Source of the DNA: a bacterium
GTDB lineage: Bacteria > Bacillota > Bacilli > Lactobacillales > Streptococcaceae
NCBI GenBank assembly: GCA_905221085.1
Contig: CAJNBT010000001.1
Coordinates: 372,001 to 436,000, forward strand
Direction of reading: 5' to 3'
Length of the DNA: 64,000 bases
Under the pieces are notes generated by a model. It searched no databases. It had not been told where the DNA came from and saw nothing but the letters and a program-made list of their open reading frames with translations. This document shows, one piece after another, positions 1 through 9,652 of the stretch; the stretch's first letter is position 1, and each line of letters starts with the position of its first letter. The position numbers were made by a program, and so were the translations under genes.

Positions 1-655
1 CTGCAATACTTGCAGTAATAGCACCAAAGACAAAGGCGATGATTTTAATTTTAGTCGTATTAACCCCAACTGACTCAGCAGCGATTTCATCCTCACGAAC
101 GGAGAGGGTTGAACGACCAATTGGACTACGCAAGAAGTTCAAGGTTGCAATGGTTGTAATCACGACAAAGAAGTAAACCATTTGCCAAGTTGTAAAGTTA
201 GGAATTCCCAAGATACCTGCCGCACCATTTGTAAGGCTTCCACCATTGATGATAAAGATACGGATAATTTCAGAAACACCTAGAGTCGCTACCGCAAGAT
301 AGTCTCCCTTCAAACGCAAGGTTGGAATTCCGACAAGTAAGGCAACTGCTCCTGAAAGCAAAGCCCCTACCAGCATAGCTCCAAAGAAGGCACCGTAGGT
401 TGGTGATTTAGAACCAATAATAGCTGCTGCATAGGCACCAATCGCCATGAAACCAGCATGCCCAAGTGAAAATTGTCCTGAAAAACCGACGATTAAGTTG
501 AGACCAACAGCCAGAATAATATTAATTCCAATTTGTTGTAAAATCTGTACATAGAATAGGTTGAGTACTCCGACTGAAACCAGTACACTAATCAAGCCAT
601 AGCCAGCTAACAAAAGGAGTAACCATAGAATATTAACTTTTAAATTTTCCTTCAT
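1..655 (-). CDS. livM: Branched-chain amino-acid ABC transporter permease LivM (3' end cut by window)
   Basis: This is one of two membrane permeases of the leucine/isoleucine/valine importer. Reading back from the ATG at 655 gives MKENLKVNILWLLLLLAGYG, then hydrophobic segments and a GFSGQFSLGHAGFMAIGAY stretch that is typical of LivM. The gene begins 3 bp after the livH stop, so the two are co-transcribed. The C-terminus lies beyond base 1, and the ATPase genes livG and livF would be expected there. The identification rests on family recognition and on position behind livJ and livH. Confidence 0.93.
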   Translation of the reverse strand, partial: MKENLKVNILWLLLLLAGYGLISVLVSVGVLNLFYVQILQQIGINIILAVGLNLIVGFSGQFSLGHAGFMAIGAYAAAIIGSKSPTYGAFFGAMLVGALLSGAVALLVGIPTLRLKGDYLAVATLGVSEIIRIFIINGGSLTNGAAGILGIPNFTTWQMVYFFVVITTIATLNFLRSPIGRSTLSVREDEIAAESVGVNTTKIKIIAFVFGAITASIA

Positions 656-658
656 CGT

Positions 659-1528
659 TTACACCTTCTCTTTCACATTCTTACCAAGGATACCAGCTGG
701 GCGGACGATCAAGATCAACAACAAGATTCCATAAACAATGGCATCACGGAAGTCTGACATTCCAAAGGCTGTCGCAAAGGTTTCCAATAGACCGATCACA
801 AATCCACCAAGCGCCGCACCAGGAATGATTCCGATACCACCAAGTACGGCGGCAACGAAAGACTTAAGACCTGGAGTAACCCCCATCAAAGGCTCAAGAG
901 AGTTATAATAGAGGGCAATCAGAACACCAGCTGCACCCGCAAGTGCTGAACCCAAAGCGAAGGTAAAGCTGATAGTACGGTTTACATTGATTCCCATCAA
1001 TTGTGCTGCATCGCTATCTACGGATACTGCACGCATGGCTTTCCCCATCTTCGTTTTTTGGACAATGACTTGTAACAAAATCATCAAAATCAAGGAAATC
1101 GCTAAAATCATTAACTGCACGTTTGTTAGGCTAACTGGTCCCAAATCATAGCGAACTGTTTGAATCGCTTGAGGGAAGGCACGGGTATTGGCACCAACCA
1201 GATAGACCATGCCATACTCCAATAAGAAAGAAACCCCAATAGCTGTGATCAAAACAGCAATACGAGTAGAGTGGCGCAAAGGTCGGTAGGCAAGGAACTC
1301 AATCACGACACCAAGAATAGCTGTCGCTAGCATAGCTACAATAAGAGCTACAAAGAAATTCATTTGGAAAGAATTAATCAAGAAATAACCGATAAAGGCT
1401 CCCATCATATAAATATCACCGTGGGCGAAGTTGATGAGCTTGATAATTCCGTAAACCATGGTATATCCTAGGGCTAACAGTGCATATACACTACCTAGAA
1501 TCAAACCATTTACTAGTTGTTGGAGCAT
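659..1528 (-). CDS. livH: Branched-chain amino-acid ABC transporter permease LivH
   Basis: This is the partner permease of LivM in the plasma membrane. It is almost wholly hydrophobic, and the N-terminus LILGSVYALLALGYTMVYGI followed by the INFAHGDIYMMGAF segment is the LivH signature. The open frame extends to a GTG at 1537, but an AGAAAGAG ribosome site sits 8 nt before the ATG at 1528. I prefer that ATG, which gives 289 residues. It is separated from livJ by a BOX element and a weak terminator, which may lower permease expression relative to the binding protein. Confidence 0.94.
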   Translation of the reverse strand: MLQQLVNGLILGSVYALLALGYTMVYGIIKLINFAHGDIYMMGAFIGYFLINSFQMNFFVALIVAMLATAILGVVIEFLAYRPLRHSTRIAVLITAIGVSFLLEYGMVYLVGANTRAFPQAIQTVRYDLGPVSLTNVQLMILAISLILMILLQVIVQKTKMGKAMRAVSVDSDAAQLMGINVNRTISFTFALGSALAGAAGVLIALYYNSLEPLMGVTPGLKSFVAAVLGGIGIIPGAALGGFVIGLLETFATAFGMSDFRDAIVYGILLLILIVRPAGILGKNVKEKV

Positions 1529-1587
1529 AAGATTCACTCTTTCTATTTATAATTTCGAGGGGTTACCCTCACTTTTTGATAGGTGCT

Positions 1588-1694
1588 TATACTCAATGAA
1601 AATCAAAGAGCAAACTAGGAAACTAGCCGCAGGCTGTACTTGAGTACGGTAAGGCGACGTTGACGCGGTTTGAATTTGATTTTCGAAGAGTACT
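1588..1694. repeat. BOX element (A-C type, no boxB)
   Basis: This is an intergenic repeat of about 107 bp whose ends (TATACTCAATGAAAATCAAA and TTTTCGAAGAGTA) match the other BOX copies in this window. It carries the boxA core TACGGTAAGGCGACGTTGACG, close to the classic BOX-A1R primer site. It lies between livJ and livH, inside the operon. Confidence 0.9.
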
Positions 1695-1705
1695 AAACAT
1701 CGAAA

Positions 1706-1738
1706 CAGGGAGTGAGTCAACGGCTCATTCCCTATTTC
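1706..1738 (-). terminator. Partial terminator or attenuator between livJ and livH
   Basis: On the minus strand AGGGA-TGAG pairs with CTCA-TCCCT around a short loop, followed by only a short T run (TGTTT). It is probably leaky, which would allow high livJ and lower livHMGF transcription. Confidence 0.6.
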
Positions 1739-1750
1739 AATATTTTTCTA

Positions 1751-2911
1751 TTATGGTTTTACAACTTCTGCTGCTACAACCTTACCATTATTCATGGTCA
1801 TCATGTAAGCTGTTTTGACTGTGTTGTGGTCTGCATCGAAGCTTGTTTGACCAGTTACACCTTCAAAATCTTTTGTTTTAGCAAGGTTATCCTTGATTTC
1901 ACCAGAATTTTTAGCACCTTTTGCTGCGTTTGCTACAAGGTGAACTGAGTCATAAGCCAAGGCTGCAAATGTTGAAGGTTCTTCATTGTACTTAGCACGG
2001 TAAGCGTCAAGGAAGGCTTTGGCTTTAGCTGAAACTTCTACGGTAGTTGAGAAACCTGAGATAAAGTAGATGTTTGATGCTTTTTCAGCAGTTGCTTGTT
2101 GTACAAACTCTTCACCGTTAAATCCATCACCACCAACGATTGGTTTGTCCATTCCCATACCACGCGCTTGGTTTACAATTTTACCAGCTTCGGTGTAATA
2201 ACCAGGAACAACGATAACATCAAAGTCTTTCCCTTTCATTTTTGTAAGGGCTGCTTGGAAGTCTGTGTCACCTGCTACGAAAGTCTCATCTGCAACGATT
2301 TCACCCTTATAAGCTTCACGGAAGGCTTTGGCAATACCTTTAGCATAGTCACTAGCATTGTCAGTGTAAAGAACAACTTTCTTAGCTTGCAATTTATCAG
2401 AAACATAGTTTGAGATAATTTTTCCTTGGAAGCTATCTTGGAAAGTTCCGATAAAGAGGTAATCTTGACCTTTAGTCAATCCATCTTGAGTCGCACTTGG
2501 CGAAATCAATGGAACACCTGCTTTTGTAGCGTTCGCTACCGCAGCTGCAGTTGCACCAGATGTCGCAGGTCCTACGATTGCTGATACTTTAGATTGAGTT
2601 ACAAGGTTAGTTGTTACTGAAGCCGCCTCAGCTGTTTCAGACTTGTTATCTTTATCGACTACTTCGATTTGTTTTCCATCGATACCACCTGCTGCATTGA
2701 TTTCATCAACAGCAAGTTGGGCACCTTTTTGTTCAGATGTCCCATAGGCTGCTACAGCACCAGTTTCTTCAAAGTTAAATCCGATTTTGATTGTCTTTTC
2801 ATCTACTGAGTTACCAGCAGCGTTTGACGCTCCAGACTTCACTTCTCCACAGGCTGCAAGAAGTGCTACACTTGCAAGCGCCACAAACGATAGGGCAAAT
2901 TTTTTCTTCAT
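1751..2911 (-). CDS. livJ: Branched-chain amino-acid binding lipoprotein LivJ
   Basis: This is the extracellular substrate-binding protein of the Liv importer, 386 residues, of the periplasmic-binding type I (Leu/Ile/Val-BP) fold. The N-terminus MKKKFALSFVALASVALLAACG is a lipoprotein signal with lipobox LLAAC, so the mature protein is attached to membrane lipid through its cysteine. The family motif GFNFEETGAVAAYGTSEQKG and the segment VGPATSGATAAA are visible. A good ribosome site (AAGGAG) precedes the ATG. It has its own promoter with a CodY-like box, as expected for a nutrient-repressed amino-acid importer. Confidence 0.96.
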   Translation of the reverse strand: MKKKFALSFVALASVALLAACGEVKSGASNAAGNSVDEKTIKIGFNFEETGAVAAYGTSEQKGAQLAVDEINAAGGIDGKQIEVVDKDNKSETAEAASVTTNLVTQSKVSAIVGPATSGATAAAVANATKAGVPLISPSATQDGLTKGQDYLFIGTFQDSFQGKIISNYVSDKLQAKKVVLYTDNASDYAKGIAKAFREAYKGEIVADETFVAGDTDFQAALTKMKGKDFDVIVVPGYYTEAGKIVNQARGMGMDKPIVGGDGFNGEEFVQQATAEKASNIYFISGFSTTVEVSAKAKAFLDAYRAKYNEEPSTFAALAYDSVHLVANAAKGAKNSGEIKDNLAKTKDFEGVTGQTSFDADHNTVKTAYMMTMNNGKVVAAEVVKP

Positions 2912-2951
2912 CTTTTTGTCTCCTTATTTCTTAAATAAATAGCATGTTAAG

Positions 2952-2980
2952 AATATACCGAATTATCAGAAAATTGTCAA
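2952..2980 (-). promoter_or_regulatory. livJ promoter with CodY-like box
   Basis: On the minus strand TTGACA (2975-2980) and TATATT (2952-2957) are separated by 17 bp. The spacer holds AATTATCAGAAAATT (2961-2975, plus strand), which differs at one base from the CodY consensus AATTTTCWGAAAATT. The -35 touches the 3' end of ylbG. Confidence 0.75.
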
Positions 2981-3264
2981 CACTTTTCTTGAACTTTTTC
3001 GATGATAACGTTTTCCTCTCGATAAAGATTGCCCACAAAGGGTGTTTCCAGCTCTTGGATATGACAAACTCTGACTTTTTTTATAAACTTTTCCTTGCTC
3101 AAGCGCCCGACCAATTGCTCCACTTCTTGAGTTGGAACATAAAGCTGTAAGTAACGATGTTTCTTGGAATGATAGGTAATATCTCCATAATCCTGCAGTT
3201 TTTTGGCATCACGATTATAGTAAAGATAGATAATCAAGCCAGATCGATTGACTTTTTCAAACAT
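2977..3264 (-). CDS. ylbG: YlbG family protein (DUF2129)
   Basis: This is a 95-residue cytosolic protein of the YlbG/UPF0298 family, function unknown. The motif [37 protein letters not shown] is typical of the family, which sits near clpP in many streptococci. An AGAGGA ribosome site lies 6 nt before the ATG. It has a promoter of its own that follows the clpP terminator directly. Confidence 0.88.
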   Translation of the reverse strand: MFEKVNRSGLIIYLYYNRDAKKLQDYGDITYHSKKHRYLQLYVPTQEVEQLVGRLSKEKFIKKVRVCHIQELETPFVGNLYREENVIIEKVQEKC

Positions 3265-3287
3265 GATAAATCCTCTTTCTAAGAAAT

Positions 3288-3331
3288 CTCTCCCTATTAT
3301 ACCAAAAAAAGCAAACCCAGTCGAGTTTGCC
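3288..3331 (-). terminator. clpP terminator fused to ylbG extended -10 promoter
   Basis: The minus-strand hairpin GCAAACTCGACTGGGTTTGC is followed by seven T. The T run continues straight into TGGTATAAT, an extended -10 box, so the ylbG promoter overlaps the tail of the clpP terminator. Confidence 0.8.
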
Positions 3332-3342
3332 TTCTTTAATCA

Positions 3343-3933
3343 TTAATTCAACGAATTGTTGGCCATGATTTCATCAATAAAGCCATATTCAAGTGTTTCT
3401 TGAGCACTCATCCAGTTATCACGTTCTGCATCTGCATGGACTTTTTCGATTGACTGACCTGAATTTTCAGCCAAGATTTTTTCCAAGGTATTACGGGTTT
3501 TAAGCAAGTGTTCTGCAGCGATCGCCATATCGGTTTGTTGAGTGCCACCACCTGTACCACCCATTGGTTGGTGGATCATGTATTCAGCATTTGGAAGCAT
3601 GAAACGTTTACCTTTTGCTCCACTTGATGCAATGACCGTCCCCATAGATGCGGCCATTCCCATAACGATGGTTTGGACATCTGCCTTAATAAAGTTCATG
3701 GTATCAACGATTGCCAAACCAGCTGAAACAGAACCCCCAGGTGTATTGACATAAAGGTAAATATCTTTTGTACTATCTTGGGCATCTAAGAAAAGTAATT
3801 GGGCAATAACTGAGTTGGCCATGTTGTCTTCAACTGGACCTGTCAGCATAATGATGCGGTCTTTGAGAAGACGTGAGTAAATATCGTAAGAACGTTCTCC
3901 ACGGCTTGTTTGTTCAATAACTACAGGAATCAT
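3343..3933 (-). CDS. clpP: ATP-dependent Clp protease proteolytic subunit ClpP
   Basis: This is the serine peptidase that assembles as a tetradecamer and degrades proteins unfolded by ClpC, ClpE, ClpL or ClpX. It is 196 residues, the normal length. The catalytic triad can be placed at Ser96 (GMAASMG), His121 (MIHQPMGG) and Asp172 (ERDNW). It is a single-gene transcript: a consensus promoter with a CtsR operator lies upstream and a strong terminator lies downstream. In pneumococci ClpP is central to heat shock and competence shut-off. Confidence 0.98.
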   Translation of the reverse strand: MIPVVIEQTSRGERSYDIYSRLLKDRIIMLTGPVEDNMANSVIAQLLFLDAQDSTKDIYLYVNTPGGSVSAGLAIVDTMNFIKADVQTIVMGMAASMGTVIASSGAKGKRFMLPNAEYMIHQPMGGTGGGTQQTDMAIAAEHLLKTRNTLEKILAENSGQSIEKVHADAERDNWMSAQETLEYGFIDEIMANNSLN

Positions 3934-3991
3934 TCATTTCTCCTTTTGAGTTTTATTTTTGTTGGTCAAATGACTGAAGATAAGACTATTA

Positions 3992-4025
3992 TAATATCTT
4001 GGTCAAAAAAGGTCAAATCTTTGCT
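3992..4025 (-). promoter_or_regulatory. clpP promoter with CtsR operator
   Basis: The plus strand reads GGTCAAAAAAGGTCAAA at 4001-4017, a perfect fit to the CtsR heptad repeat RGTCAAANANRGTCAAA. On the minus strand the same bases hold the -35 TTGACC, 17 bp from a TATAAT -10. Bound CtsR would therefore block RNA polymerase directly. Confidence 0.92.
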
Positions 4026-4105
4026 CTGCTTTCATTAAACAGAAACAAAAATTCAACCTCCTTTCACGACTGGAAATCCTTTTCCAAGTCAATCTCTTTT
4101 TAATT

Positions 4106-4735
4106 TTATTTAGTACCGAACAAGCGGTCTCCAGCATCTCCAAGACCTGGAACGATATATCCGTGTTCGTTCAAACGTTCATCCAAGGCTGCAGTAAAGA
4201 TTTCTACATCTGGATGAGCTTCTTGAAGGGCTTTTACACCTTCTGGAGCAGATACAAGGCAGACAAATTTGATATTTGATGCGCCACGTTTTTTAAGAGA
4301 ATCAACAGCCAAGATTGCTGAGCCACCTGTTGCTAACATTGGGTCTACTACAAAAATTTGACGTTGGTCAATGTCCTCAGGCAATTTCACCAAGTATTCA
4401 ACTGGTTGAAGTGTTTCTTCATCACGGTACATACCGATGTGACCAACTTTAGCAGCTGGAACCAAACTCAAAAGTCCATCAACCATCCCGATACCTGCGC
4501 GCAAGATTGGAACGATGGCCAATTTCTTACCAGCCAATTGTTTTTGAACTGTTTTTGTGATTGGTGTTTCGATTTCCACATCTTCTAGTGGAAGATCACG
4601 AAGTACTTCATACCCCATCAACATTGCAATCTCATCTACTAGCTCACGAAAAGCTTTTGTAGAAGTATCTGTACGACGCAAGATTGACAATTTGTGTTGA
4701 ATCAGTGGATGATTAATAACTTCAATTTTTCCCAT
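4106..4735 (-). CDS. upp: Uracil phosphoribosyltransferase
   Basis: This cytosolic enzyme of pyrimidine salvage makes UMP from uracil and PRPP. It has 209 residues from the ATG at 4735, the standard Upp length. The upstream in-frame start is only a TTG, whereas AAGGAA sits 8 nt before the chosen ATG. The PRPP loop [12 protein letters not shown] and the uracil-binding C-terminal segment [14 protein letters not shown] are present. It has its own extended -10 promoter directly after the terminator of the dCMP deaminase gene. Confidence 0.97.
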   Translation of the reverse strand: MGKIEVINHPLIQHKLSILRRTDTSTKAFRELVDEIAMLMGYEVLRDLPLEDVEIETPITKTVQKQLAGKKLAIVPILRAGIGMVDGLLSLVPAAKVGHIGMYRDEETLQPVEYLVKLPEDIDQRQIFVVDPMLATGGSAILAVDSLKKRGASNIKFVCLVSAPEGVKALQEAHPDVEIFTAALDERLNEHGYIVPGLGDAGDRLFGTK

Positions 4736-4768
4736 TTTTGGAATTCCTTCTTTCAATTTATTCTTCTT

Positions 4769-4805
4769 ATTATACCAAAAAACGGTTTAAAAATCTTTCT
4801 AAACC
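4769..4805 (-). terminator. dCMP deaminase terminator fused to upp promoter
   Basis: The minus-strand stem GGTTTAGAAAGATTTTTAAACC is followed by GTTTTTT and then GGTATAAT. The -10 (TATAAT, 4769-4774) starts three bases after the T run and carries the TGn extension. Confidence 0.75.
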
Positions 4806-4823
4806 ATTTATTTTTGATAATTT

Positions 4824-5291
4824 TTACATTAGATCTGCCTCTTTAAGAGCGGACTGTACTGTCTCAAGTGGTAAATGGGTCAATTCTGTCCCTTTTTCTT
4901 GATAAAGGTATTGGGCATAGTCGTCCATTCGGTACTGGTTGATATAAACTACGCGCTTACAGCCGACCTGGAGCAATTGTTTCGTGCAATTCAGACAAGG
5001 AAAGTGTGTCACATAGGCTGTAAAGCCTTTAGGAACACCACGTTCTGCACCTTGGAGAATGGCATTAACCTCAGCGTGAAGGGTACGAACACAGTGGCCT
5101 TCAATGACCAGACATTCATGGTCAATACAATGCTCAGTCCCTGACACCGAACCATTGTAACCAGTGGAAATAACTTTATTATCCTTTACCAGAATTGCGC
5201 CCACTTTGGCACGTTTACAAGTGGAACGATTGGCAATCAGTAGGGCTTGGGCTGCAAAATACTCATCCCAGGCCAGTCTTTTTTCAGTCAT
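4824..5291 (-). CDS. Deoxycytidylate (dCMP) deaminase, ComEB-like
   Basis: This zinc enzyme converts dCMP to dUMP, the substrate for thymidylate synthase (thyA lies at 49.5 kb). It is 155 residues. The cytidine-deaminase zinc signature is visible: HAEVNAIL (His ligand and catalytic Glu) and PCLNC (two Cys ligands). Several further N-terminal Cys/His residues (RSTCKRAKVG and TEHCIDHECL) fit the second zinc site of dCMP deaminases. AAGGAG precedes the ATG. The gene follows a TetR regulator on the same strand with an 18-bp gap, so the two are probably co-transcribed. Confidence 0.92.
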   Translation of the reverse strand: MTEKRLAWDEYFAAQALLIANRSTCKRAKVGAILVKDNKVISTGYNGSVSGTEHCIDHECLVIEGHCVRTLHAEVNAILQGAERGVPKGFTAYVTHFPCLNCTKQLLQVGCKRVVYINQYRMDDYAQYLYQEKGTELTHLPLETVQSALKEADLM

Positions 5292-5309
5292 ATCTCTTCT
5301 CCTTTTTCT

Positions 5310-5867
5310 CTATTTTTTAAAAAATGGTAAACCTAAGTCCGCAATCTTTTCAGCTGGTACCTTCATGCCATCCTTGATCCATTTTAGGAGGACAGATACA
5401 ATGGCTGAACTCCAGAAGGAATGAAGATAAGAACTGACACCTTTTGATTTTCCATGGTATTTTTCTAGAAATTCCTGCATGGCTTGGACAAAGATTTTTT
5501 CCAGATGGTAATCCAAGGCCAATTGAATCACTCTGGCTTCCTTTCTTGCCTCTCGGAAAAGGTGAACCCATACCAGATAAAGGTCTGTCTTTAGATCGTA
5601 ATGATGCAGCTGTTCCATAATATTGTGGACAGTTCGTTTAAAGACACTTTCTAAAATCTCCTCTTTGGAATCATAATTGCGATAAAAGGCCGCACGAGAA
5701 ACGCCTGCACGTTTGACCAATTCAGAAATACTAATCTTGGTCAAGTCCTTTTTTTCCAAGAGCTGCAAGAGTGCTGTTTCGATGGCTTCTCTAGTTAATA
5801 AATTGGATTCTTGGTTTGATTTTCTGAGATTTTCAAGAGACTTTTCAGAGATTCTACGTTCAGACAT
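5310..5867 (-). CDS. TetR/AcrR family transcriptional regulator
   Basis: This 185-residue regulator has an N-terminal TetR helix-turn-helix at about residues 25-70 (AIETALLQLLEKKDLTKISISELVKRAGVSRAAFYRNYDSKEEIL). The C-terminal helical domain resembles the DhaS-like TetR group. It is divergent from degV across about 120 bp. A palindrome in that gap overlaps its own -35 box, which suggests autorepression and possibly control of degV. The ligand is unknown. Confidence 0.88.
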   Translation of the reverse strand: MSERRISEKSLENLRKSNQESNLLTREAIETALLQLLEKKDLTKISISELVKRAGVSRAAFYRNYDSKEEILESVFKRTVHNIMEQLHHYDLKTDLYLVWVHLFREARKEARVIQLALDYHLEKIFVQAMQEFLEKYHGKSKGVSSYLHSFWSSAIVSVLLKWIKDGMKVPAEKIADLGLPFFKK

Positions 5868-5930
5868 AACATTTTCTTTCTACTTGTCACAACAGACGGA
5901 TGAGGCTTTTGTTTCAAGGGCTTTCATGAT

Positions 5931-5978
5931 ATAATTGTAAAAAAAGACAGAACCTTTGTCAATGTATAACTGACAAAG
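5931..5978. promoter_or_regulatory. tetR/degV divergent promoter region with palindrome
   Basis: The arms CTTTGTCA (5954-5961) and TGACAAAG (5971-5978) form a perfect inverted repeat with a 9-bp spacer. On the minus strand TTGACA lies in this palindrome and is 17 bp from TACAAT, giving the tetR promoter. On the plus strand TGATATAAT (ending 5936) is an extended -10 for degV, which places the palindrome in the degV leader. Confidence 0.7.
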
Positions 5979-5991
5979 ATGGAGAATTTCT

Positions 5992-8066
<2,075 letters not shown>

Positions 8067-8114
8067 ATCTAAATTATTCAATGGCTAAATCAGCCCCAAA
8101 AGAAAGGAAGTCCT

Positions 8115-8636
8115 TTGGAACATATTATCTTGTTAAGGGGAGTTACTCCTAATGGAAAAAATGCTATCCCTAAAATGTCTTATCTAGTAGATATCTTAAC
8201 AGAAGCTGGTTTTCAACAAGTTCGAACCTATATTCAAAGTGGGAATATCATTCTTGAAAGTGACTTATCTCTGGAAGAAATACGAGAACAGGTTCACACT
8301 CTAATAAAGGAAAAAATTGGTGCTGACTTAAAAATGGTAATCAAGAACAAAAATGATTTTGCAAAAATTATCCAAGAAAACCCATTTGGAAAACACTATC
8401 TTTTTGACCGAATACACGTGATTTTTTATCAAGAATCTATTCAAAGTCTCCCTTTAGAAAAATTGAAAATTGATTATGGTGAAGAAGAAATTTATATCGG
8501 TAACCATTGTCTTTACCTCTATCTCCCTAGAACTGCAAAACGAAAAAAGCTCAGTACTAACTATCTTGAAAAGCTTTTCAATGTAGATTTGACCATGCGA
8601 AAACTAAATGTAGTAGAAAAATTATTAAGCAAGTAG
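8115..8636 (+). CDS. DUF1697 family protein with TTG start
   Basis: This 173-residue protein of unknown function matches DUF1697 at its start: EHIILLRGVTPNGKNAIPKM and GFQQVRTYIQSGNIILES. The start is the TTG at 8115, because an AAGGAAG ribosome site lies 4 nt before it. The nearby ATG at 8081 is in another frame that closes quickly. The gene follows the flavoprotein by 48 bp and may be read through from it. A two-way terminator follows. Confidence 0.85.
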   Translation: MEHIILLRGVTPNGKNAIPKMSYLVDILTEAGFQQVRTYIQSGNIILESDLSLEEIREQVHTLIKEKIGADLKMVIKNKNDFAKIIQENPFGKHYLFDRIHVIFYQESIQSLPLEKLKIDYGEEEIYIGNHCLYLYLPRTAKRKKLSTNYLEKLFNVDLTMRKLNVVEKLLSK

Positions 8637-8649
8637 TGCTTGAATTTAG

Positions 8650-8680
8650 AAAAAATCGGAAGATCACTTCTCCGATTTTA
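8650..8680. terminator. Bidirectional terminator between DUF1697 and MerR genes
   Basis: AAAATCGGA pairs with TCCGATTTT around a loop, with A/T runs on both sides. It serves both converging genes. Confidence 0.8.
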
Positions 8681-9418
8681 TTTTGTCTGAGTTTGGACAT
8701 ATTGGGCAATCACATCTGATGTGTATTGGGCTGTTCCAGGTCCAAATTTGTCAATGTTTTCCTTAAACTCTGGGTTATAAACGTAGCCTTTACCGATATA
8801 ACCGAATACTTCAATAGTACAATCAAATCCATAAGTACGGATGGCTTGCAAGAGTTTACCTGCTTCTTCTTGGTTTTCAGACGCTGTTATCGGTAGACCA
8901 ACTTGAAGATTTTGTGCCAAGGTTTGAAAGACTTGATTGAAGGCAGCCGTAGCTTCGTCTTCATGACCTTTTTGGCGCTCAATCGCTTGGTCCATCACTT
9001 CTTGTCCATATTTCTCTACCGCCTCTTGGTGGTATTTTTGATGGTCTTGGTAGTTAAATCCTGCAAATTTCTCTTGAATGCTCATTTCTCCTTCTCCTTT
9101 TTGTTCTTGAATGGTTTTTTGCAAGGTGGAAATCAAAGTATCCAGATGTTGCCTTTCTCGAGTCAAATAGTCCAACTGTCTGGTCAAGTGAGGTAACAAA
9201 TCTGATCTATCTTCCTTTAACAGCTCTGCTATTTTTTCTAAAGAAAAGCCTAGATATTTGTAGTAAAGAATGACCTGAAGGCGTTCCAAATCCTCTTGAC
9301 TGTAAGTTCGATAGCCGTTTTCCGACTTTAAAGGAACCAAAAGTCCTATCTTATCGTAGTGGTGCAGGGTCTTGACAGATACGCCCGAAAGCTGCGCAGC
9401 TTCTTTTATATGGTACAT
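8678..9418 (-). CDS. MerR family regulator with TipAS effector domain
   Basis: This is a 246-residue activator. Residues 1-70 form a MerR winged helix-turn-helix (YHIKEAAQLSGVSVKTLHHYDKIGLLVP), followed by a coiled coil at about 75-110. The C-terminal TipAS-type helical domain (residues about 120-246) is the drug-binding part in TipA-like regulators. Its promoter has the 19-bp spacer expected for MerR autoregulation. The divergent neighbour is an NSS symporter, which could be a second target. Confidence 0.9.
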   Translation of the reverse strand: MYHIKEAAQLSGVSVKTLHHYDKIGLLVPLKSENGYRTYSQEDLERLQVILYYKYLGFSLEKIAELLKEDRSDLLPHLTRQLDYLTRERQHLDTLISTLQKTIQEQKGEGEMSIQEKFAGFNYQDHQKYHQEAVEKYGQEVMDQAIERQKGHEDEATAAFNQVFQTLAQNLQVGLPITASENQEEAGKLLQAIRTYGFDCTIEVFGYIGKGYVYNPEFKENIDKFGPGTAQYTSDVIAQYVQTQTK

Positions 9419-9438
9419 GATTTTCTCCTTACATTGAT

Positions 9439-9469
9439 AGTATAACCCCTCCCCTTAGGTCAGAGTCAA
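9439..9469 (-). promoter_or_regulatory. MerR-type promoter (19-bp spacer)
   Basis: On the minus strand TTGACT (9464-9469) and TATACT (9439-9444) are separated by 19 bp rather than 17. The spacer holds an imperfect dyad, ACCT and AGGGGT. This over-long spacer is the hallmark of promoters untwisted by MerR proteins. Confidence 0.75.
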
Positions 9470-9517
9470 GCGATTTTGCGAAATTTTTTACTTTATCATA
9501 ACATGAAAATGGTTTTC

Positions 9518-9626
9518 TTGACAGACCTTAGAAAACATGATAGGATAGTCAAGTCTATCAATCAAAAGAAACGCTCACTTTGAGTACTGATGAGGCTATT
9601 TGCCAAGGGCAGTAGCTTTTTCTTTT
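9518..9626 (+). promoter_or_regulatory. Promoter and terminator-bearing leader upstream of the NSS transporter
   Basis: TTGACA (9518-9523), a 17-bp spacer and TAGGAT (9541-9546) form a promoter. The leader contains a small hairpin (CTCA/TGAG near 9573-9583). It then has a terminator-like hairpin at 9595-9616 (GGCTATTTGCC AAG GGCAGTAGC) followed by TTTTTCTTTT, all before the ORF at 9653. This looks like transcriptional attenuation by an unidentified signal. Confidence 0.6.
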
Positions 9627-9652
9627 GTAACACTAATTTTAGGAGTTTAACT

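Noticed and set aside
1458..1643. Plus-strand frame of 61 codons
   Set aside because: It is antisense to livH and runs into the BOX repeat; no promoter or ribosome site.
8081..8157. ATG at 8081 as the start of the DUF1697 protein
   Set aside because: It is in a different frame that ends within 80 bases; the TTG at 8115 has the ribosome site and gives the family N-terminus.
9553..9630. Fluoride (crcB) riboswitch in front of the NSS transporter
   Set aside because: Only the 3' ACTGATGA-like part fits; the conserved 5' GGNGATGG element is absent and the neighbour is not a fluoride exporter.
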